Shown in pieces: positions 38,998-48,576 of a stretch of DNA of 64,000 nt. Location of the stretch: the NCBI RefSeq assembly GCF_004005485.1, contig NZ_RZUL01000001.1, positions 248,001-312,000 of the forward strand. Reading direction: 5' to 3'. The position numbers were made by a program, and so were the translations under genes. The notes beneath the pieces are model-generated. The model searched no databases and was not told where the DNA came from. It saw nothing but the letters and a program-made list of their open reading frames with translations. Each line of letters starts with the position of its first letter. Position 1 is the first letter of the stretch. This DNA comes from Sphingobium algorifonticola (GTDB taxonomy: Bacteria > Pseudomonadota > Alphaproteobacteria > Sphingomonadales > Sphingomonadaceae).

Positions 38998-40140
38998 CTA
39001 TCGCACCTTGTTGCCATCGGCGTCGAAGCGCAGCGCATCGGGCACGGTGATGAACGGCCGGTCCATCTCGCTCGCCATGCGGTTTTCGACGCGGAAGACG
39101 AAGGCGAGCACGGTCGCCACCGCCATGTAGAGCGCCTCGTCCACGATCTGCCCGGCGCGCGAGGTGAAATAGATGGCACGGGCCAGTTCTGGATATTGCA
39201 GCACCGGCACCTGATTGGCATCGCCCAGTTCACGGATTGCCGCGGCAATGGCATCGCGCCCGCGCGCGACCACGACCGGCGCGGCGTCCTTGCCGGGGTG
39301 GTAGCGCAGCGCGACCGCAAAATGCGTCGGGTTGGTGATGATGACGTTGGCCTCCGCCACCGCCTTGCGCGCCGAACCGCTCAGCATCTCATATTGCCGC
39401 CTGCGGATCTGCCCCTTCACTTCGGGCGACCCTTCGGTTTCCTTGTGTTCGTCCTTCACTTCCTGCTTGGTCATCGCCAGCCGCTTGGCGCGCTGAAAAA
39501 TCTGCGCGGGCACGTCGATCCCGGCGACGACGAACAGCGCGCCGCCCATCGCGAGGCAGGCGGTGACGAACAGCCCCCCCAGTTCCATCAGCGCGGGTTG
39601 CAGGGGGGCACTGCCCATGCCGACGATCGCTTCGAGCTGGTCCCAGATCAGCCAGAAGCCGATCGAACCCATCAGCGCGACTTTCGCCAGCGACTTGAGC
39701 AGTTCGATGAACCCCTGCGGCCCGAACATCCGCTTGAGGCCGCTCATGGGGTTGAGTTTCGAGGCCTTGGGCGCGAAGGCCCCGGTACGGAAGCCGAAGG
39801 AGCCAAGCAGCGCGGGCGCGGCCACCGCCGCCAGCACCGTCGCGAGCAGGATCGCCGCGACCGGCAGAGCCACGGTCTGCAAGAGGGCGATGCCCCGTTC
39901 GCCGGGCGAAAAGTCCGTCAGATCGCCGCGATCGAAGCGCAGCGCCAGCCGCAGCATGTCGCCCAGCGCGGAAAACAGCAGCGGTCCTGTCACCGCGAGG
40001 CAGCCGACGCCCGCCAAGACGACCATCGCGGTGCCCAGTTCGCGCGACTGGAGGATGTCGCCGTTCTTGGCCGCGTCCTTCAGCCGTTTGGCTGTCGGTT
40101 TTTCGGTCTTTTCGCCGCCGCCGGTGGGGTTTTGCGCCAT
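38998..40140 (-). CDS. flhB: Flagellar type III export switch protein FlhB
   Basis: A 380-residue export-gate component with four membrane helices (residues about 35-215) and a cytoplasmic domain that cleaves itself to change substrate specificity from hook to filament. The cleavage site NPTH is at residues 270-273. The N-terminal GEKTEKPTAKRLKDAAKNGDI is typical. It follows fliR with a 6-base gap. Confidence 0.95.
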   Translation of the reverse strand: MAQNPTGGGEKTEKPTAKRLKDAAKNGDILQSRELGTAMVVLAGVGCLAVTGPLLFSALGDMLRLALRFDRGDLTDFSPGERGIALLQTVALPVAAILLATVLAAVAAPALLGSFGFRTGAFAPKASKLNPMSGLKRMFGPQGFIELLKSLAKVALMGSIGFWLIWDQLEAIVGMGSAPLQPALMELGGLFVTACLAMGGALFVVAGIDVPAQIFQRAKRLAMTKQEVKDEHKETEGSPEVKGQIRRRQYEMLSGSARKAVAEANVIITNPTHFAVALRYHPGKDAAPVVVARGRDAIAAAIRELGDANQVPVLQYPELARAIYFTSRAGQIVDEALYMAVATVLAFVFRVENRMASEMDRPFITVPDALRFDADGNKVR

Positions 40141-40146
40141 TGCCCG

Positions 40147-40929
40147 TTACCGCCCCGTCGCTATGGCTTCGGCCCGTTCGAGGCCCGCGCGCAGCGCCGC
40201 ACTGATCCCCTGGCCCATGATCGGCGCGGCCATCGCCATCAGCAGCAGCCCGACCAGCAGGGTAACCGGCAGGCCGACCGAGAACAGGTTGAGTGCCGGA
40301 GCCGAGCGCGCCAGCATCGCCATCACCAGTTGCACGAGCACGAGCGCAAAGCCGACGGGCAAGGCCACGGTCAATCCCGCGCCCAGCAAGGTGCCGCCGA
40401 ACATCACGAGATTATAGGATGCATCGGCCGACAGCAGCGGGCCGCCGGGGGGCAGCGCCTGATAGCTTTGCACGACATAGCTGACGAGCATCAGATGCCC
40501 GTCCATCGACAGCAGCATGAAGGTCGCGACGATCGAGAGATATTGCCCGATCGCCTGGGTCGACTGGCCCGACTGGGGATCGACCATCGCTGCGAACCCC
40601 AGCCCCATGGTGTTGCCGATCGTTTCCCCCGCGACGAACGCGGCCGCATAGCCGATCTGGAGCGCGAACCCCATGGCGAGCCCGGCCAGCACTTCGCCGA
40701 TCACCAGCATGAAACCGCTGATGCTGGCGATGCCGCCATCGGGCAGCGTGATCGTGACCGAATTGAGCGCCGCCATGCCGAGCGCGAGGCTGAGGATCAG
40801 GCGCAGCTGCACTGGCACGGCGTTGGCGCCGAAGATGGGCGCGGCGAGGAAGGCAGCGCCGGGGCGGATCATCGCGACCAACCATATCCACAGCTGCGCC
40901 TCGACACCCGCGAAGCCCGGCGCGATCAT
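40147..40929 (-). CDS. fliR: Flagellar export gate protein FliR
   Basis: A 260-residue inner-membrane protein with about six hydrophobic segments, part of the FliPQR export gate. The N-terminal WLVAMIRPGAAFLAAPIFGANAVP is characteristic. Its start overlaps the fliQ stop by 4 bases. Confidence 0.93.
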   Translation of the reverse strand: MIAPGFAGVEAQLWIWLVAMIRPGAAFLAAPIFGANAVPVQLRLILSLALGMAALNSVTITLPDGGIASISGFMLVIGEVLAGLAMGFALQIGYAAAFVAGETIGNTMGLGFAAMVDPQSGQSTQAIGQYLSIVATFMLLSMDGHLMLVSYVVQSYQALPPGGPLLSADASYNLVMFGGTLLGAGLTVALPVGFALVLVQLVMAMLARSAPALNLFSVGLPVTLLVGLLLMAMAAPIMGQGISAALRAGLERAEAIATGR

Positions 40930-41198
40930 CGCAGCATATCCGGTATGCGCTCGAATATCTCGCGCGTGAAATCGGTGAGCAGCAGCAGGATCGAGCCGCC
41001 GAACAGCGCCAGCGTGGCCATGACGATGATGAGTTTCGGCACGAAGCTGACCGTCTGTTCGTTGATCGAGGTCGCCGCCTGGATCATGCCGATGATGACC
41101 CCGCCGATCAGCGCGGGCAGCAATATAGGCGCAGCGGCAAGCGCGGTGATCCAGAGCGCCTGCTGCGCGAGGCCCATGAAGAAATCGGCGTTATCCAT
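40926..41198 (-). CDS. fliQ: Flagellar export gate protein FliQ
   Basis: A 90-residue protein with two membrane helices, a component of the FliPQR gate. MDNADFFMGLAQQALWITALAAAPILLPALIGG is cut here into its recognisable parts: an N-terminal amphipathic stretch and the first helix; QAATSINEQT is the conserved cytoplasmic loop. I start at ATG 41198, since the upstream in-frame codons approach the inverted repeat. Confidence 0.93.
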   Translation of the reverse strand: MDNADFFMGLAQQALWITALAAAPILLPALIGGVIIGMIQAATSINEQTVSFVPKLIIVMATLALFGGSILLLLTDFTREIFERIPDMLR

Positions 41199-41227
41199 GG
41201 GGTGCGCCCGTACACCCATCCCTCAAC

Positions 41228-41322
41228 CCGTTCGGGCTGAGCTTGTCGAAGCCCTCCCCTGAACGAAGTGAAGGGCCTTCGCTGCGCTCAGGCAAACCCT
41301 TCGACAGGCTCAGGGCGAACGG
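41228..41322. repeat. Intergenic inverted repeat, CCGTTC family (copy 6), between fliP and fliQ
   Basis: Outer arms CCGTTCGGGCTGAGC and CTCAGGGCGAACGG, with inner GAAGGGCCTTCGCTGCGC material. It lies in the flagellar operon, directly downstream of fliP. Confidence 0.85.
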
Positions 41323-41342
41323 GGATAGGATGGTTTGAAGGC

Positions 41343-42122
41343 TCACGTCGCGAACGATCCCGCAAGCGACCCCATCGTCAGCGCCCAGCCATCCACCAGC
41401 ACGAACAGCAGCAGCTTGAAGGGCATGGAGATGATGGTCGGAGAGAGCATCATCATGCCCAGCGCCATCAGCGTGGAGGCGACGACAAGATCGATGATGA
41501 GGAAGGGCAGAAAGATCATGAAGCCGATCTGGAACGCCGTCTTGAGTTCGCTGGTGACGAAGGCGGGCAGCAGGATGGTGAAGGGCACATCCGCGACGGT
41601 GCGATAGGGCGGCGCTTCGGCAAGACCCGAAAACAGCTTGAGATCGCTTTCGCGCGTCTGCTTCGCCATGAAGCCGTGCAGCACCTTGCCGCCGCGGCCG
41701 ATCGCTTCCTCGATAGAAATCTGCCCCTTGCCATAGGGATCGAACGCCTGCCCGTTGATCTGGTCGATCGCCGGACGCATCACGAACAGCGAGAGGAACA
41801 GTGCAAGGCCGACGAGCACCTGGTTGGGCGGCGTCTGTTGCAGGCCCAGCGCCTGCCGCAGCAGCGACAGGACGATGATGATGCGCGTGAAGCTGGTCAT
41901 CATCAGCACTAGCGACGGCAACACCGTCAGCAGGCTCATGAGGATCAGGATCTGGAGGCTCAGCGACAGCGGACGGCCATCGCCGGACACATCGCTCAAT
42001 GCGCGGGTGAGGGCACCGGACGTCGCGGCGGGGCCTGCAGGCGCCGCCTGCGCGAAGGCAGGGTCGATGAGCAGGAAGGCGGCAAGCAGAAGTACCAGAC
42101 CAACCACAATGATTTTCGTCAT
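41343..42122 (-). CDS. fliP: Flagellar export gate protein FliP
   Basis: A 259-residue inner-membrane protein with a cleavable signal sequence (ending near AFAQA), then four membrane helices. [33 protein letters not shown] (here only as landmark parts) and the [22 protein letters not shown] region are diagnostic. The ATG at 42122 lies inside the edge of an inverted repeat; the longer open frame upstream translates the repeat itself (RWVPAFAGM) and is unlikely. Repeats flank the gene on both sides. Confidence 0.93.
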   Translation of the reverse strand: MTKIIVVGLVLLLAAFLLIDPAFAQAAPAGPAATSGALTRALSDVSGDGRPLSLSLQILILMSLLTVLPSLVLMMTSFTRIIIVLSLLRQALGLQQTPPNQVLVGLALFLSLFVMRPAIDQINGQAFDPYGKGQISIEEAIGRGGKVLHGFMAKQTRESDLKLFSGLAEAPPYRTVADVPFTILLPAFVTSELKTAFQIGFMIFLPFLIIDLVVASTLMALGMMMLSPTIISMPFKLLLFVLVDGWALTMGSLAGSFAT

Positions 42123-42204
42123 CCCCGCGAAGGCGGGGACCCATCTATCGGCATGAGCCGAGGTGGCGTTGGCAAGTTGGGTTCCCGCCTTCGCGGGAAT
42201 GACG
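42118..42204. repeat. Intergenic inverted repeat, CGTCATTCCCGCGAAGGCGG family, between fliO and fliP
   Basis: Arms CGTCATCCCCGCGAAGGCGG and its near-complement (two mismatches over 27 bases). The fliP start codon is provided by the last bases of this repeat (CAT at 42120-42122 on the plus strand). Confidence 0.88.
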
Positions 42205-42228
42205 GTGGGATATGATCCGACGGAGCAG

Positions 42229-42552
42229 CTACCGGACACGTCCGATGCCCCCCGCCACACCAGTACCCACGCCACCCGCCAGGCTCACCGGCACCGCCTT
42301 CCCTTCGGCGAGCTTTTCGATCCGGCCGCGCGTTACCGCGATCAGCAACCGCTGGCCGTCGAACTCGACAATGGCGAGCTTGCCGAAGGTGCCCATGGGC
42401 AGCGCCTCGACGATCTTCAAAGCCCGGTCACCCTGCGCGCCGAAGCCGCCGATCAGGCCGGGCTGATATTTCTTCCACAGCCACAGCGCGCCGAACGCCA
42501 TGCCGCCGACCAGCGGCACCATGATGAGCAGCCTGATGATATAGTCCAGCAT
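42229..42552 (-). CDS. fliO: Flagellar biosynthesis protein FliO
   Basis: A 107-residue protein with one N-terminal membrane helix (about 5-26) and a small cytoplasmic domain, [24 protein letters not shown], as in FliO, which helps assemble the FliP ring. It sits in the usual fliN-fliO-fliP order. Confidence 0.85.
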   Translation of the reverse strand: MLDYIIRLLIMVPLVGGMAFGALWLWKKYQPGLIGGFGAQGDRALKIVEALPMGTFGKLAIVEFDGQRLLIAVTRGRIEKLAEGKAVPVSLAGGVGTGVAGGIGRVR

Positions 42553-42592
42553 GAAAGCCCCGCGCCCCTGTTACCGTCCGGCAGACCGCGGA

Positions 42593-42934
42593 TCAGGTGC
42601 GTCGTTCGACGCCCGCCATCCGCGTTTCCGTATTGGCGACTTCGACGATACGGATGCCATAGCGCCCGTTCACCGTCACCACCTCACCTTTGGCGATGAG
42701 CGCACCATTAACCATGATGTCAAGCAATTCATCGGCCTGGCGGTCGAGTTCGACGATGCTGCCTTCCGCCAGGTCCATCACTTCGGCGAGTTTCAACGAT
42801 GTCGATCCCACTTCGACCGACAGTCGCACGGGAATGTCGGACAGCAGGCGGAACTGCCGGTTGTCAGACGGGCGCGCGGCCTGCCCGAAGGCTGCGGCGC
42901 TTTCGATCTTGGGTGCTTCGGTCATGTCACTCAT
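42593..42934 (-). CDS. fliN: Flagellar motor switch protein FliN
   Basis: A 113-residue C-ring protein. The SpoA domain occupies about residues 30-105 (LLSDIPVRLSVEVGSTSLKLAEVMDL; GALIAKGEVVTVNGRYGIRIVEV). It forms the lower C-ring with FliM and receives export complexes. Located 10 bases after fliM. Confidence 0.93.
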   Translation of the reverse strand: MSDMTEAPKIESAAAFGQAARPSDNRQFRLLSDIPVRLSVEVGSTSLKLAEVMDLAEGSIVELDRQADELLDIMVNGALIAKGEVVTVNGRYGIRIVEVANTETRMAGVERRT

Positions 42935-42944
42935 GGTCTGGTCC

Positions 42945-43814
42945 TCAATTCATCTTTTCGATCATGAACGCGGCGCGTCCATCCTGCTCGCCGATATTGC
43001 CGTGGGCGATGATGCGATCCCCCACGATCAGCGGCAGGCTGCGGTTGATATGTACGGGAATGATGTCGCCGACCTGCAAGTCGCGCAGCTCCGCCAGCGT
43101 CAGGCTGGGCCGGGCCAGCACGGTGCGCGCTGGCAGGCGGATATTCTTCATCTGGCGGGCAAGGCGCGTCTGCCATTCGGGGTCCTGCGTCGCCTTGTCG
43201 TCATGCACCTTCGATCCGGTCAGCGCATCGATGGCACGCAGCGCAGCGAGCGGGAACACCACATCGACCGGCCATTCCTCGTTACGGATCAGGCATATGG
43301 TAAAACGCTGCACGACCACCTGATCGGTGGGCGGCATGGCGCAGGCAAAGCCGACGCCGATTTCCCGGCCGATGAGACTCATGTCGAGCGGCACGACGTC
43401 CGACCAGCAATCGGCAAGCTGCGTCACGATCGCCTGCGACAGGCGGGTGATGAGGCGTTCCTCGGTCGGCGTGAACTCCGGGCGCATCGGCAGGGTGCGG
43501 TTGCCCGCACCGCCATAGAAACAGTCGACAAGAGTCGAGATCATGCCCGCATCGAGGCGCAGGATCATCGCGCCTTTCAGCGGAAGCGCGCGATAGACGC
43601 TCATGCTGCTGCTGCTCGGCACTTCGCCGGCCCAGCTTGCATAATCGGTGACGCTGACAGGATGCGGGCCGATATCCGGGCGGGCGCCAATCAGCGGTTC
43701 CAGGATGCCGCGCATGCGCCGCGCGAGCTTTTCCGCCAGCCGGTCCAGCCCGGACAGCATGACGGGCGCCTGGGTATCACCCTTGCCGAACGCAAAAGAT
43801 TGAACGTCGTCCAT
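42945..43814 (-). CDS. fliM: Flagellar motor switch protein FliM
   Basis: A 289-residue C-ring protein with the CheC-like middle domain (MILRLDAGMISTLVDCFYGG, FTPTEERLI) and a C-terminal SpoA domain (VLARPSLTLAELRDLQVGDIIPV). ATG 43814 has AGGGGAC about 9 bases upstream; TTG 43820 is also in frame. The N-terminal CheY-P-binding segment with the LSQxEIDALL-like motif is not apparent, as it starts MDDVQSFAFGKGDTQ; the protein is a little shorter than most FliM. Confidence 0.9.
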   Translation of the reverse strand: MDDVQSFAFGKGDTQAPVMLSGLDRLAEKLARRMRGILEPLIGARPDIGPHPVSVTDYASWAGEVPSSSSMSVYRALPLKGAMILRLDAGMISTLVDCFYGGAGNRTLPMRPEFTPTEERLITRLSQAIVTQLADCWSDVVPLDMSLIGREIGVGFACAMPPTDQVVVQRFTICLIRNEEWPVDVVFPLAALRAIDALTGSKVHDDKATQDPEWQTRLARQMKNIRLPARTVLARPSLTLAELRDLQVGDIIPVHINRSLPLIVGDRIIAHGNIGEQDGRAAFMIEKMN

Positions 43815-43867
43815 TCGCAATCAGTCCCCTGGCCGATGCCAAAGGGACTGACCCGGCACCGGACGCC

Positions 43868-44536
43868 CTATTGAATAACGAAATTGGTAAAATAAACGTT
43901 ATCGATGCCGCCGTAGCCGGTTTTCTGTTTCAGCACATCGTTGATAAGGCTCTTTAATTTCTTCTGGAGCTGAGCCTTGCCCTGCGGCGTGATCAGCGCC
44001 ATCTGCTCCTGCTGCGCGAGCATCAGCAACACTTCGGAGCGGATCGCCATTTCATGCGTGGTCATCGCTTCGACGACGCGGGCGTCATAATAAGTGCTGA
44101 CCGCGATCGAAATCTGGGCGAAGGCATCGCTGTCCGCCATGTTCGATGTGAACGGCATCTGCACCTGGAAATAGGTCGCCTGATATTTGGACGGGTCGGC
44201 CGGTGTCGGCAGGTCGATGCCCTTGCCCGCGCCCTTGCCATGGCCAAGGCCCGGCGCGGCACCATGGGCGGACGCGGCAACGCTGTCGCCGTCCTCACCC
44301 TTGCTTTCGGCCGGTGCGGCATGCGCCTTGGCGATTTCTTCCGGGTCCTCGCCCTTCAGCACCAGAACAGGCTTGTTCGGATCTTCCTTCGGTCCGGTCT
44401 CTTCGTGCGAGAAGGCCCCGGCGGCATAGAGGCCACCGGCCGCGCCAGCACCACCCAGCAGCGCGACGACGCCCAGAATGAGGATCATCTTCATCCCCTT
44501 CCCCTTGGCTTTCTTCGGCTCGGCGCTGTCACTCAT
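43868..44536 (-). CDS. fliL: Flagellar basal body-associated protein FliL
   Basis: A 222-residue single-pass inner-membrane protein that supports the motor stators. One membrane helix (about 17-40) follows a Lys-rich cytoplasmic tail; a long charged linker (about 45-110) leads to the periplasmic domain with LAQQEQMALITPQGKAQLQKKLKSLINDVL and YFTNFVIQ at the C-terminus, the usual FliL ending. It precedes fliM. Confidence 0.9.
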   Translation of the reverse strand: MSDSAEPKKAKGKGMKMILILGVVALLGGAGAAGGLYAAGAFSHEETGPKEDPNKPVLVLKGEDPEEIAKAHAAPAESKGEDGDSVAASAHGAAPGLGHGKGAGKGIDLPTPADPSKYQATYFQVQMPFTSNMADSDAFAQISIAVSTYYDARVVEAMTTHEMAIRSEVLLMLAQQEQMALITPQGKAQLQKKLKSLINDVLKQKTGYGGIDNVYFTNFVIQ

Positions 44537-44594
44537 CACTGGTTCCCCTGGCTCTACGGTCCGTATGACGCATCACGCGCCATGGCGGGCGCGA

Positions 44595-46166
44595 TCAGGC
44601 ATAGCGTGCGCGGCGCGTGGCGTCGGCAGGCGCATGGCCCCCCGCATCGCGTGGCTCCGCCTCACTAGATACGGTCGCAGCGTCGGAACCTTTACGGTTA
44701 GCGGCGGCGTGACCATGATTTTGCGACTGACCCTGCGAAAGCGCTGCATTTGCAGACTGTTGGCTGGATTGTTGGCCGGACTGGCCCGACGACGTACCCT
44801 GCCCCATGCCGCCGTCCGCGCGCGCCGTTTCGGAAACCGCAGCGACCCGCTCGACCGTGACCTCGCCGATCCGCAGTGCGGAAAGCTGTGCGTCGGCTTT
44901 CAGCAGATGGCGATCCTGCACCAGCATCGCCTCGGCTACTTTCGTCTCGACCGTCAGCGTCACATTCGCACCCTGATCGCCTGCCCGGATATCGACGCGC
45001 ATCGGGCCAAGATGTTCGGGCGACAGGCGGAAACTGCCCTGTCCATCGCCCTTCCCCAGCGCCGCAATCTCGCGCGCCAGCCCGTCGATCCACTGCCCGC
45101 CCGATCCCATGTCGATCACCTGCTGGCCCAGCATGCCGCCGATGTCGGCGACGGGCGACGTCGGCGCGCCGCCATTTGCGGCGAGCGGAGCAGACGGCGT
45201 CGCCGTTCCGATAGCGGATGTACCTGCCGCAACGGTTTGCGACGGTGCGGCGGGCGATGCATCGGCCTTTGACGGCTCGGTGGCGGGCGACAGCGTTGGG
45301 AGGGCAGTCACGGACGGCGGGAGAGACCCGGCGCCACGCTCCGTCGGTATCGGCCGGGCGGTCGTCGGCTTTGCTGTCGGCAATGCCTTTTCCCCGGTCG
45401 GCTGCGGCGATTGCGCAAAAGCGGCGATGGCCGCCGCCAGATCGGACGGCGGTGATCCCGTCAACGGCGCGGCGGACGATGCCACCGGCGCGGCGTTGTT
45501 GCGCGCCAGATCGTCCGGCGCACCGCTGGCCGGTGCACGCGTGATTGATGCCGGTGGCACTGTGCGAACCGTATCGGTGGCGACGGCAACAGAGCCGGTT
45601 GTCGCAGATGGCAGAACCCCCGGTTCGGTCGGCATTACAGTCATCGGCGCAGGCGATGACCCGGCGACCAGCCGTTCACTCTCGGGCGTTTCCGCCTTCA
45701 TGGTCTCGGTCGCGGGCGATGCATCACCTGTCGTCGATGGCGGACCAACCGCTTCGTCAGCGACCGGCGCCATGGCCGACTTGGCGAATGTCCGTGGAAC
45801 GATATGCCGCACCGGTTCAACGATACTTTCCACTTGATCCAGATAGGTTGTCAGTTCCGAAGCAAGCGACGCTGTGTCCGACCTTGATGTGACCGGCTGG
45901 CCTTCCGCACTGCCGGGCGCAGTGACCCCTGCGACGGGTTGCGCGCCGGCTGTTTCGGTCGCCGAAAGTGGCGGTGCCTCTGCGCCAGCCGGCGTAGCCG
46001 CGGCGGACGCCAGGTCCGATGCCGCGACGGGGCGCGTCGCGCTGCCCATCAGGGTGGCAAACAGCGCGGCGATGCCGCTCGGCGCCGGAGCGCCGCCGGA
46101 TGTCGGCGCGGCCGGGGTCGTCGCGCTCAGGCCTTTCGCCAGTCCACTGTCCACCATCATCGTCAT
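44595..46166 (-). CDS. fliK: Flagellar hook-length control protein FliK
   Basis: A 523-residue protein with a long Ala/Pro/Thr/Ser-rich, low-complexity N-terminal ruler region and a conserved C-terminal Flg_hook domain (about 355-450: RLSPEHLGPMRVDIRAGDQGANVTLTVET, in parts). FliK measures hook length and triggers the FlhB switch. Its start overlaps the fliJ stop (ATGA), supporting ATG 46166, although ATG 46160 or 46157 would sit better behind GAGG. Confidence 0.88.
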   Translation of the reverse strand: MTMMVDSGLAKGLSATTPAAPTSGGAPAPSGIAALFATLMGSATRPVAASDLASAAATPAGAEAPPLSATETAGAQPVAGVTAPGSAEGQPVTSRSDTASLASELTTYLDQVESIVEPVRHIVPRTFAKSAMAPVADEAVGPPSTTGDASPATETMKAETPESERLVAGSSPAPMTVMPTEPGVLPSATTGSVAVATDTVRTVPPASITRAPASGAPDDLARNNAAPVASSAAPLTGSPPSDLAAAIAAFAQSPQPTGEKALPTAKPTTARPIPTERGAGSLPPSVTALPTLSPATEPSKADASPAAPSQTVAAGTSAIGTATPSAPLAANGGAPTSPVADIGGMLGQQVIDMGSGGQWIDGLAREIAALGKGDGQGSFRLSPEHLGPMRVDIRAGDQGANVTLTVETKVAEAMLVQDRHLLKADAQLSALRIGEVTVERVAAVSETARADGGMGQGTSSGQSGQQSSQQSANAALSQGQSQNHGHAAANRKGSDAATVSSEAEPRDAGGHAPADATRRARYA

Positions 46167-46585
46167 CCCTCTGCTTTCTGTATCCTGCGATAGCGCGGGA
46201 GCGCGGCGATCCGCGCTTCCTGCCGCTCCGCCATCAGCGTGCGTGTCTGGTCCTTCAGCCGTGCGGCGATTTCCTTCTCGCGGTTCGCCTCGATCCGTCG
46301 GCCCTGCTTCTCCTCCAGCCGCAGATTGGCGTCGTAGAGCGCGCCATCCAGCTGCCGTCCCGCCTGTTCGAGCCGATCGGCCAGCTCGCGGTAAGCACCA
46401 AAGGCCGCGCCGCTCGACATGCTGTCGGTCTGAAAAAGCTGCTTGCGCACTTGGCTGAGCCGCTGCGCGTTGTTTGCAATGGCGTTCGCCTCATCCTGCG
46501 CGCGCACCGTGTCCGCAACGGCCAGCGCATGCTGGACATGGCGAGCGCGCAGCACGCGATGGCGGCGGGCGAGCAGGCCCTTCAT
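46163..46585 (-). CDS. fliJ: Flagellar export protein FliJ
   Basis: A 140-residue coiled-coil protein rich in Arg, Glu, Gln and Ala, the stalk of the FliI ATPase. It overlaps fliI by 4 bases and fliK by 4 bases. Sequence alone is not very diagnostic for FliJ, but coiled-coil content, length and position make the call firm. Confidence 0.85.
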   Translation of the reverse strand: MKGLLARRHRVLRARHVQHALAVADTVRAQDEANAIANNAQRLSQVRKQLFQTDSMSSGAAFGAYRELADRLEQAGRQLDGALYDANLRLEEKQGRRIEANREKEIAARLKDQTRTLMAERQEARIAALPRYRRIQKAEG

Positions 46586-47913
46586 GCGCCGAACTCATTG
46601 ACCAGCGCCGCCGCGCTGCTAGTGAGGTCGACGCGGCTCTTCACGTCCTGCCGCAGGAAATCGAGCACTTCCTGTCGCCGCGCAACGGCCTCATCGATCA
46701 CCGGATCGTTGCCGGGGCGATAGGCCCCCATCAGGATGAGATCGCGATTTTCCTCATAGGCCGCCCACAGCCGTCGATAGGATGCAGCGGCCGCCAGATG
46801 TTCGTCGTCCACGACATCGGCCATCACGCGCGACAGGGACTTGCCGATGTCGATCGCCGGAAAGATCGCCTGTTCCGAAAGATGGCGCGAAAGCACGAAA
46901 TGCCCGTCGACGATCGCGCGGGCGGCATCCACGATCGGATCGTCAGTATCGTCGCCGTCCGCCAGCACCGTGTACAAGGCCGTGATCGACCCGCCCGAGC
47001 GGGTATCGACCCCAGCCCGTTCCACAAGGCGCGGTATCAGCGCGAGGGCGGATGGCGGATAGCCTTTCATTGCGGGCGGCTCGCCCAGCGCCAGCCCGAT
47101 TTCCCGCTGGGCATGGGCGCAGCGCGTCAGGCTGTCGAGCAGCAGCAGCACATTCTTGCCCCGCGCCCGGAAATATTCGGCGATGGCCGTCGCGCGCGCG
47201 GCCGCGCGCAGGCGCAGCACCGGGGGATGGTCGGCCGGCACGGCGACGACGACGCTTTTGCGCATCATGCCGCCGGACAATTTGGTTTCGAGGAAATCGG
47301 CGACCTCGCGCCCGCGCTCGCCGATCAGGCCCGCGACCACGATGTCGGCTTCGGCACCCGCGATCATCTGCCCCATCAGCACCGACTTGCCGACGCCGGA
47401 CCCGGCGATGATGGCGATCCGCTGCCCCCGTCCGGCGGTCAGCAGCGCGTTGACGGCGCGCACCCCCAGATCGAACGGTTCGGTCACGCGGCCGCGATCA
47501 AGCACATTGCCGCGCACCCCGTTCAATGGCCAGATGCCGCCCGCGATGATCGGTCCCTTGCGATCGAGCGGCTGGCCCATGGCGTCGATCACGCGACCGA
47601 TCAGCCCCTCGCCCACCTGCACCATGTTGGCGGCGCTGTCCGGCTCCACGCGCGCGCCGCTTTCCAGCGGCGCATCATTGTCGAGCGGGACCAGCAAGGT
47701 CCGGGTGCCGCGAAAGCCCACGACTTCGGCGCGCGCGGTCGTTCCGTCCGTCGCCGTCACGCGCGCGCCTGCGCCAATCGGGCGGCGAAAGCCGGTGACT
47801 TCCAGCATGCCCGCGTCATGGCTGACCAGCCGCCCGACATGGCGCGGCTGGTTGTTCTGCAATTGCAGATGATCGAACAGCGTTTCCGCCTGGCGGATGG
47901 CCGCTTTAAGCAT
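46582..47913 (-). CDS. fliI: Flagellum-specific ATPase FliI
   Basis: A 443-residue F1-type ATPase powering flagellar export. The Walker A motif GSGVGKS is at residues 171-177 and Walker B is in VLLLLDSLTR. The C-terminal region YRRLWAAYEENRDLILMGAYRPG is typical of FliI. It lies between fliH and fliJ. Confidence 0.96.
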   Translation of the reverse strand: MLKAAIRQAETLFDHLQLQNNQPRHVGRLVSHDAGMLEVTGFRRPIGAGARVTATDGTTARAEVVGFRGTRTLLVPLDNDAPLESGARVEPDSAANMVQVGEGLIGRVIDAMGQPLDRKGPIIAGGIWPLNGVRGNVLDRGRVTEPFDLGVRAVNALLTAGRGQRIAIIAGSGVGKSVLMGQMIAGAEADIVVAGLIGERGREVADFLETKLSGGMMRKSVVVAVPADHPPVLRLRAAARATAIAEYFRARGKNVLLLLDSLTRCAHAQREIGLALGEPPAMKGYPPSALALIPRLVERAGVDTRSGGSITALYTVLADGDDTDDPIVDAARAIVDGHFVLSRHLSEQAIFPAIDIGKSLSRVMADVVDDEHLAAAASYRRLWAAYEENRDLILMGAYRPGNDPVIDEAVARRQEVLDFLRQDVKSRVDLTSSAAALVNEFGA

Positions 47914-47922
47914 GTTGCCCGC

Positions 47923-48576
47923 TCACAATCTGCCTTCCATATCGTCCAGCATGGCCTTGAGCCGCGAGAGGCGCACATCCGGGCCATCCTCGATCCAGCC
48001 ATCGGCGGTATCGAGCCGTACCGAGCCACGCCGCAGGGTGGGATCGGCCACCACCGGCACCCCGATCTGCACGGCTTCGATGAACGGCAGATCTTCCGCA
48101 TTCACATGCAGGGCATGGCGCGTGTCGCTATCCTCTATGAAGGCGGCAACCGCCTGGCAGCGTTCGAGCAGCAACGCTTCGTCGATTGCCACTTCGCCCA
48201 CGATCTGGCTGACCAGCCGTATGACGGCGGCGGAGAGCACCGTGGACAGCGTACCGGCCGAGGCGGGCGCAAGCTGTTCGAGCGCGTCGGCCAGCCGGGC
48301 GCAGGCATCCTGATCGGCGACGATCGATTCCTGCGTCACCCGGCAGCCTTCTTCGAAGCCCATGGTGAAGGCGTCGATGCGCGCCTGTTCGATCGGGTCT
48401 TCCTGCACCGGCGGCGCGGGGCGCTGCGCGGGATGCAGGCTGCGTGGCGCAGCATCCTGCCGGTCGCCGTAAAATGCGCGAAACGCCGGGCGCGTGGCTG
48501 CCACGGCGTCACCGATCGAGCCGATGCCCACGGACACCGCATCGGCCGCCGAACCGTCACGCCACAGGTTAGACAA
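47923..48576 (-). CDS. fliH: Flagellar assembly protein FliH
   Basis: A 217-residue regulator of the FliI ATPase. The N-terminal half is poorly conserved; GFEEGCRVTQESI and the C-terminal domain (RLVSQIVGEVAIDEALLLERCQ...VVADPTLRRGSVRLDTADGWIEDG) fit FliH/stator family. It probably starts with TTG at 48576, as AAGGGG lies 8 bases upstream; this overlaps the end of fliG by 8 bases. Confidence 0.87.
   Translation of the reverse strand: MSNLWRDGSAADAVSVGIGSIGDAVAATRPAFRAFYGDRQDAAPRSLHPAQRPAPPVQEDPIEQARIDAFTMGFEEGCRVTQESIVADQDACARLADALEQLAPASAGTLSTVLSAAVIRLVSQIVGEVAIDEALLLERCQAVAAFIEDSDTRHALHVNAEDLPFIEAVQIGVPVVADPTLRRGSVRLDTADGWIEDGPDVRLSRLKAMLDDMEGRL

Noticed and set aside
42123-42275. Longer N-terminus for FliP
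   Set aside because: It would be translated from both arms of the inverted repeat (VIPAKAG and VPAFAGM) and would place the signal peptide internally.
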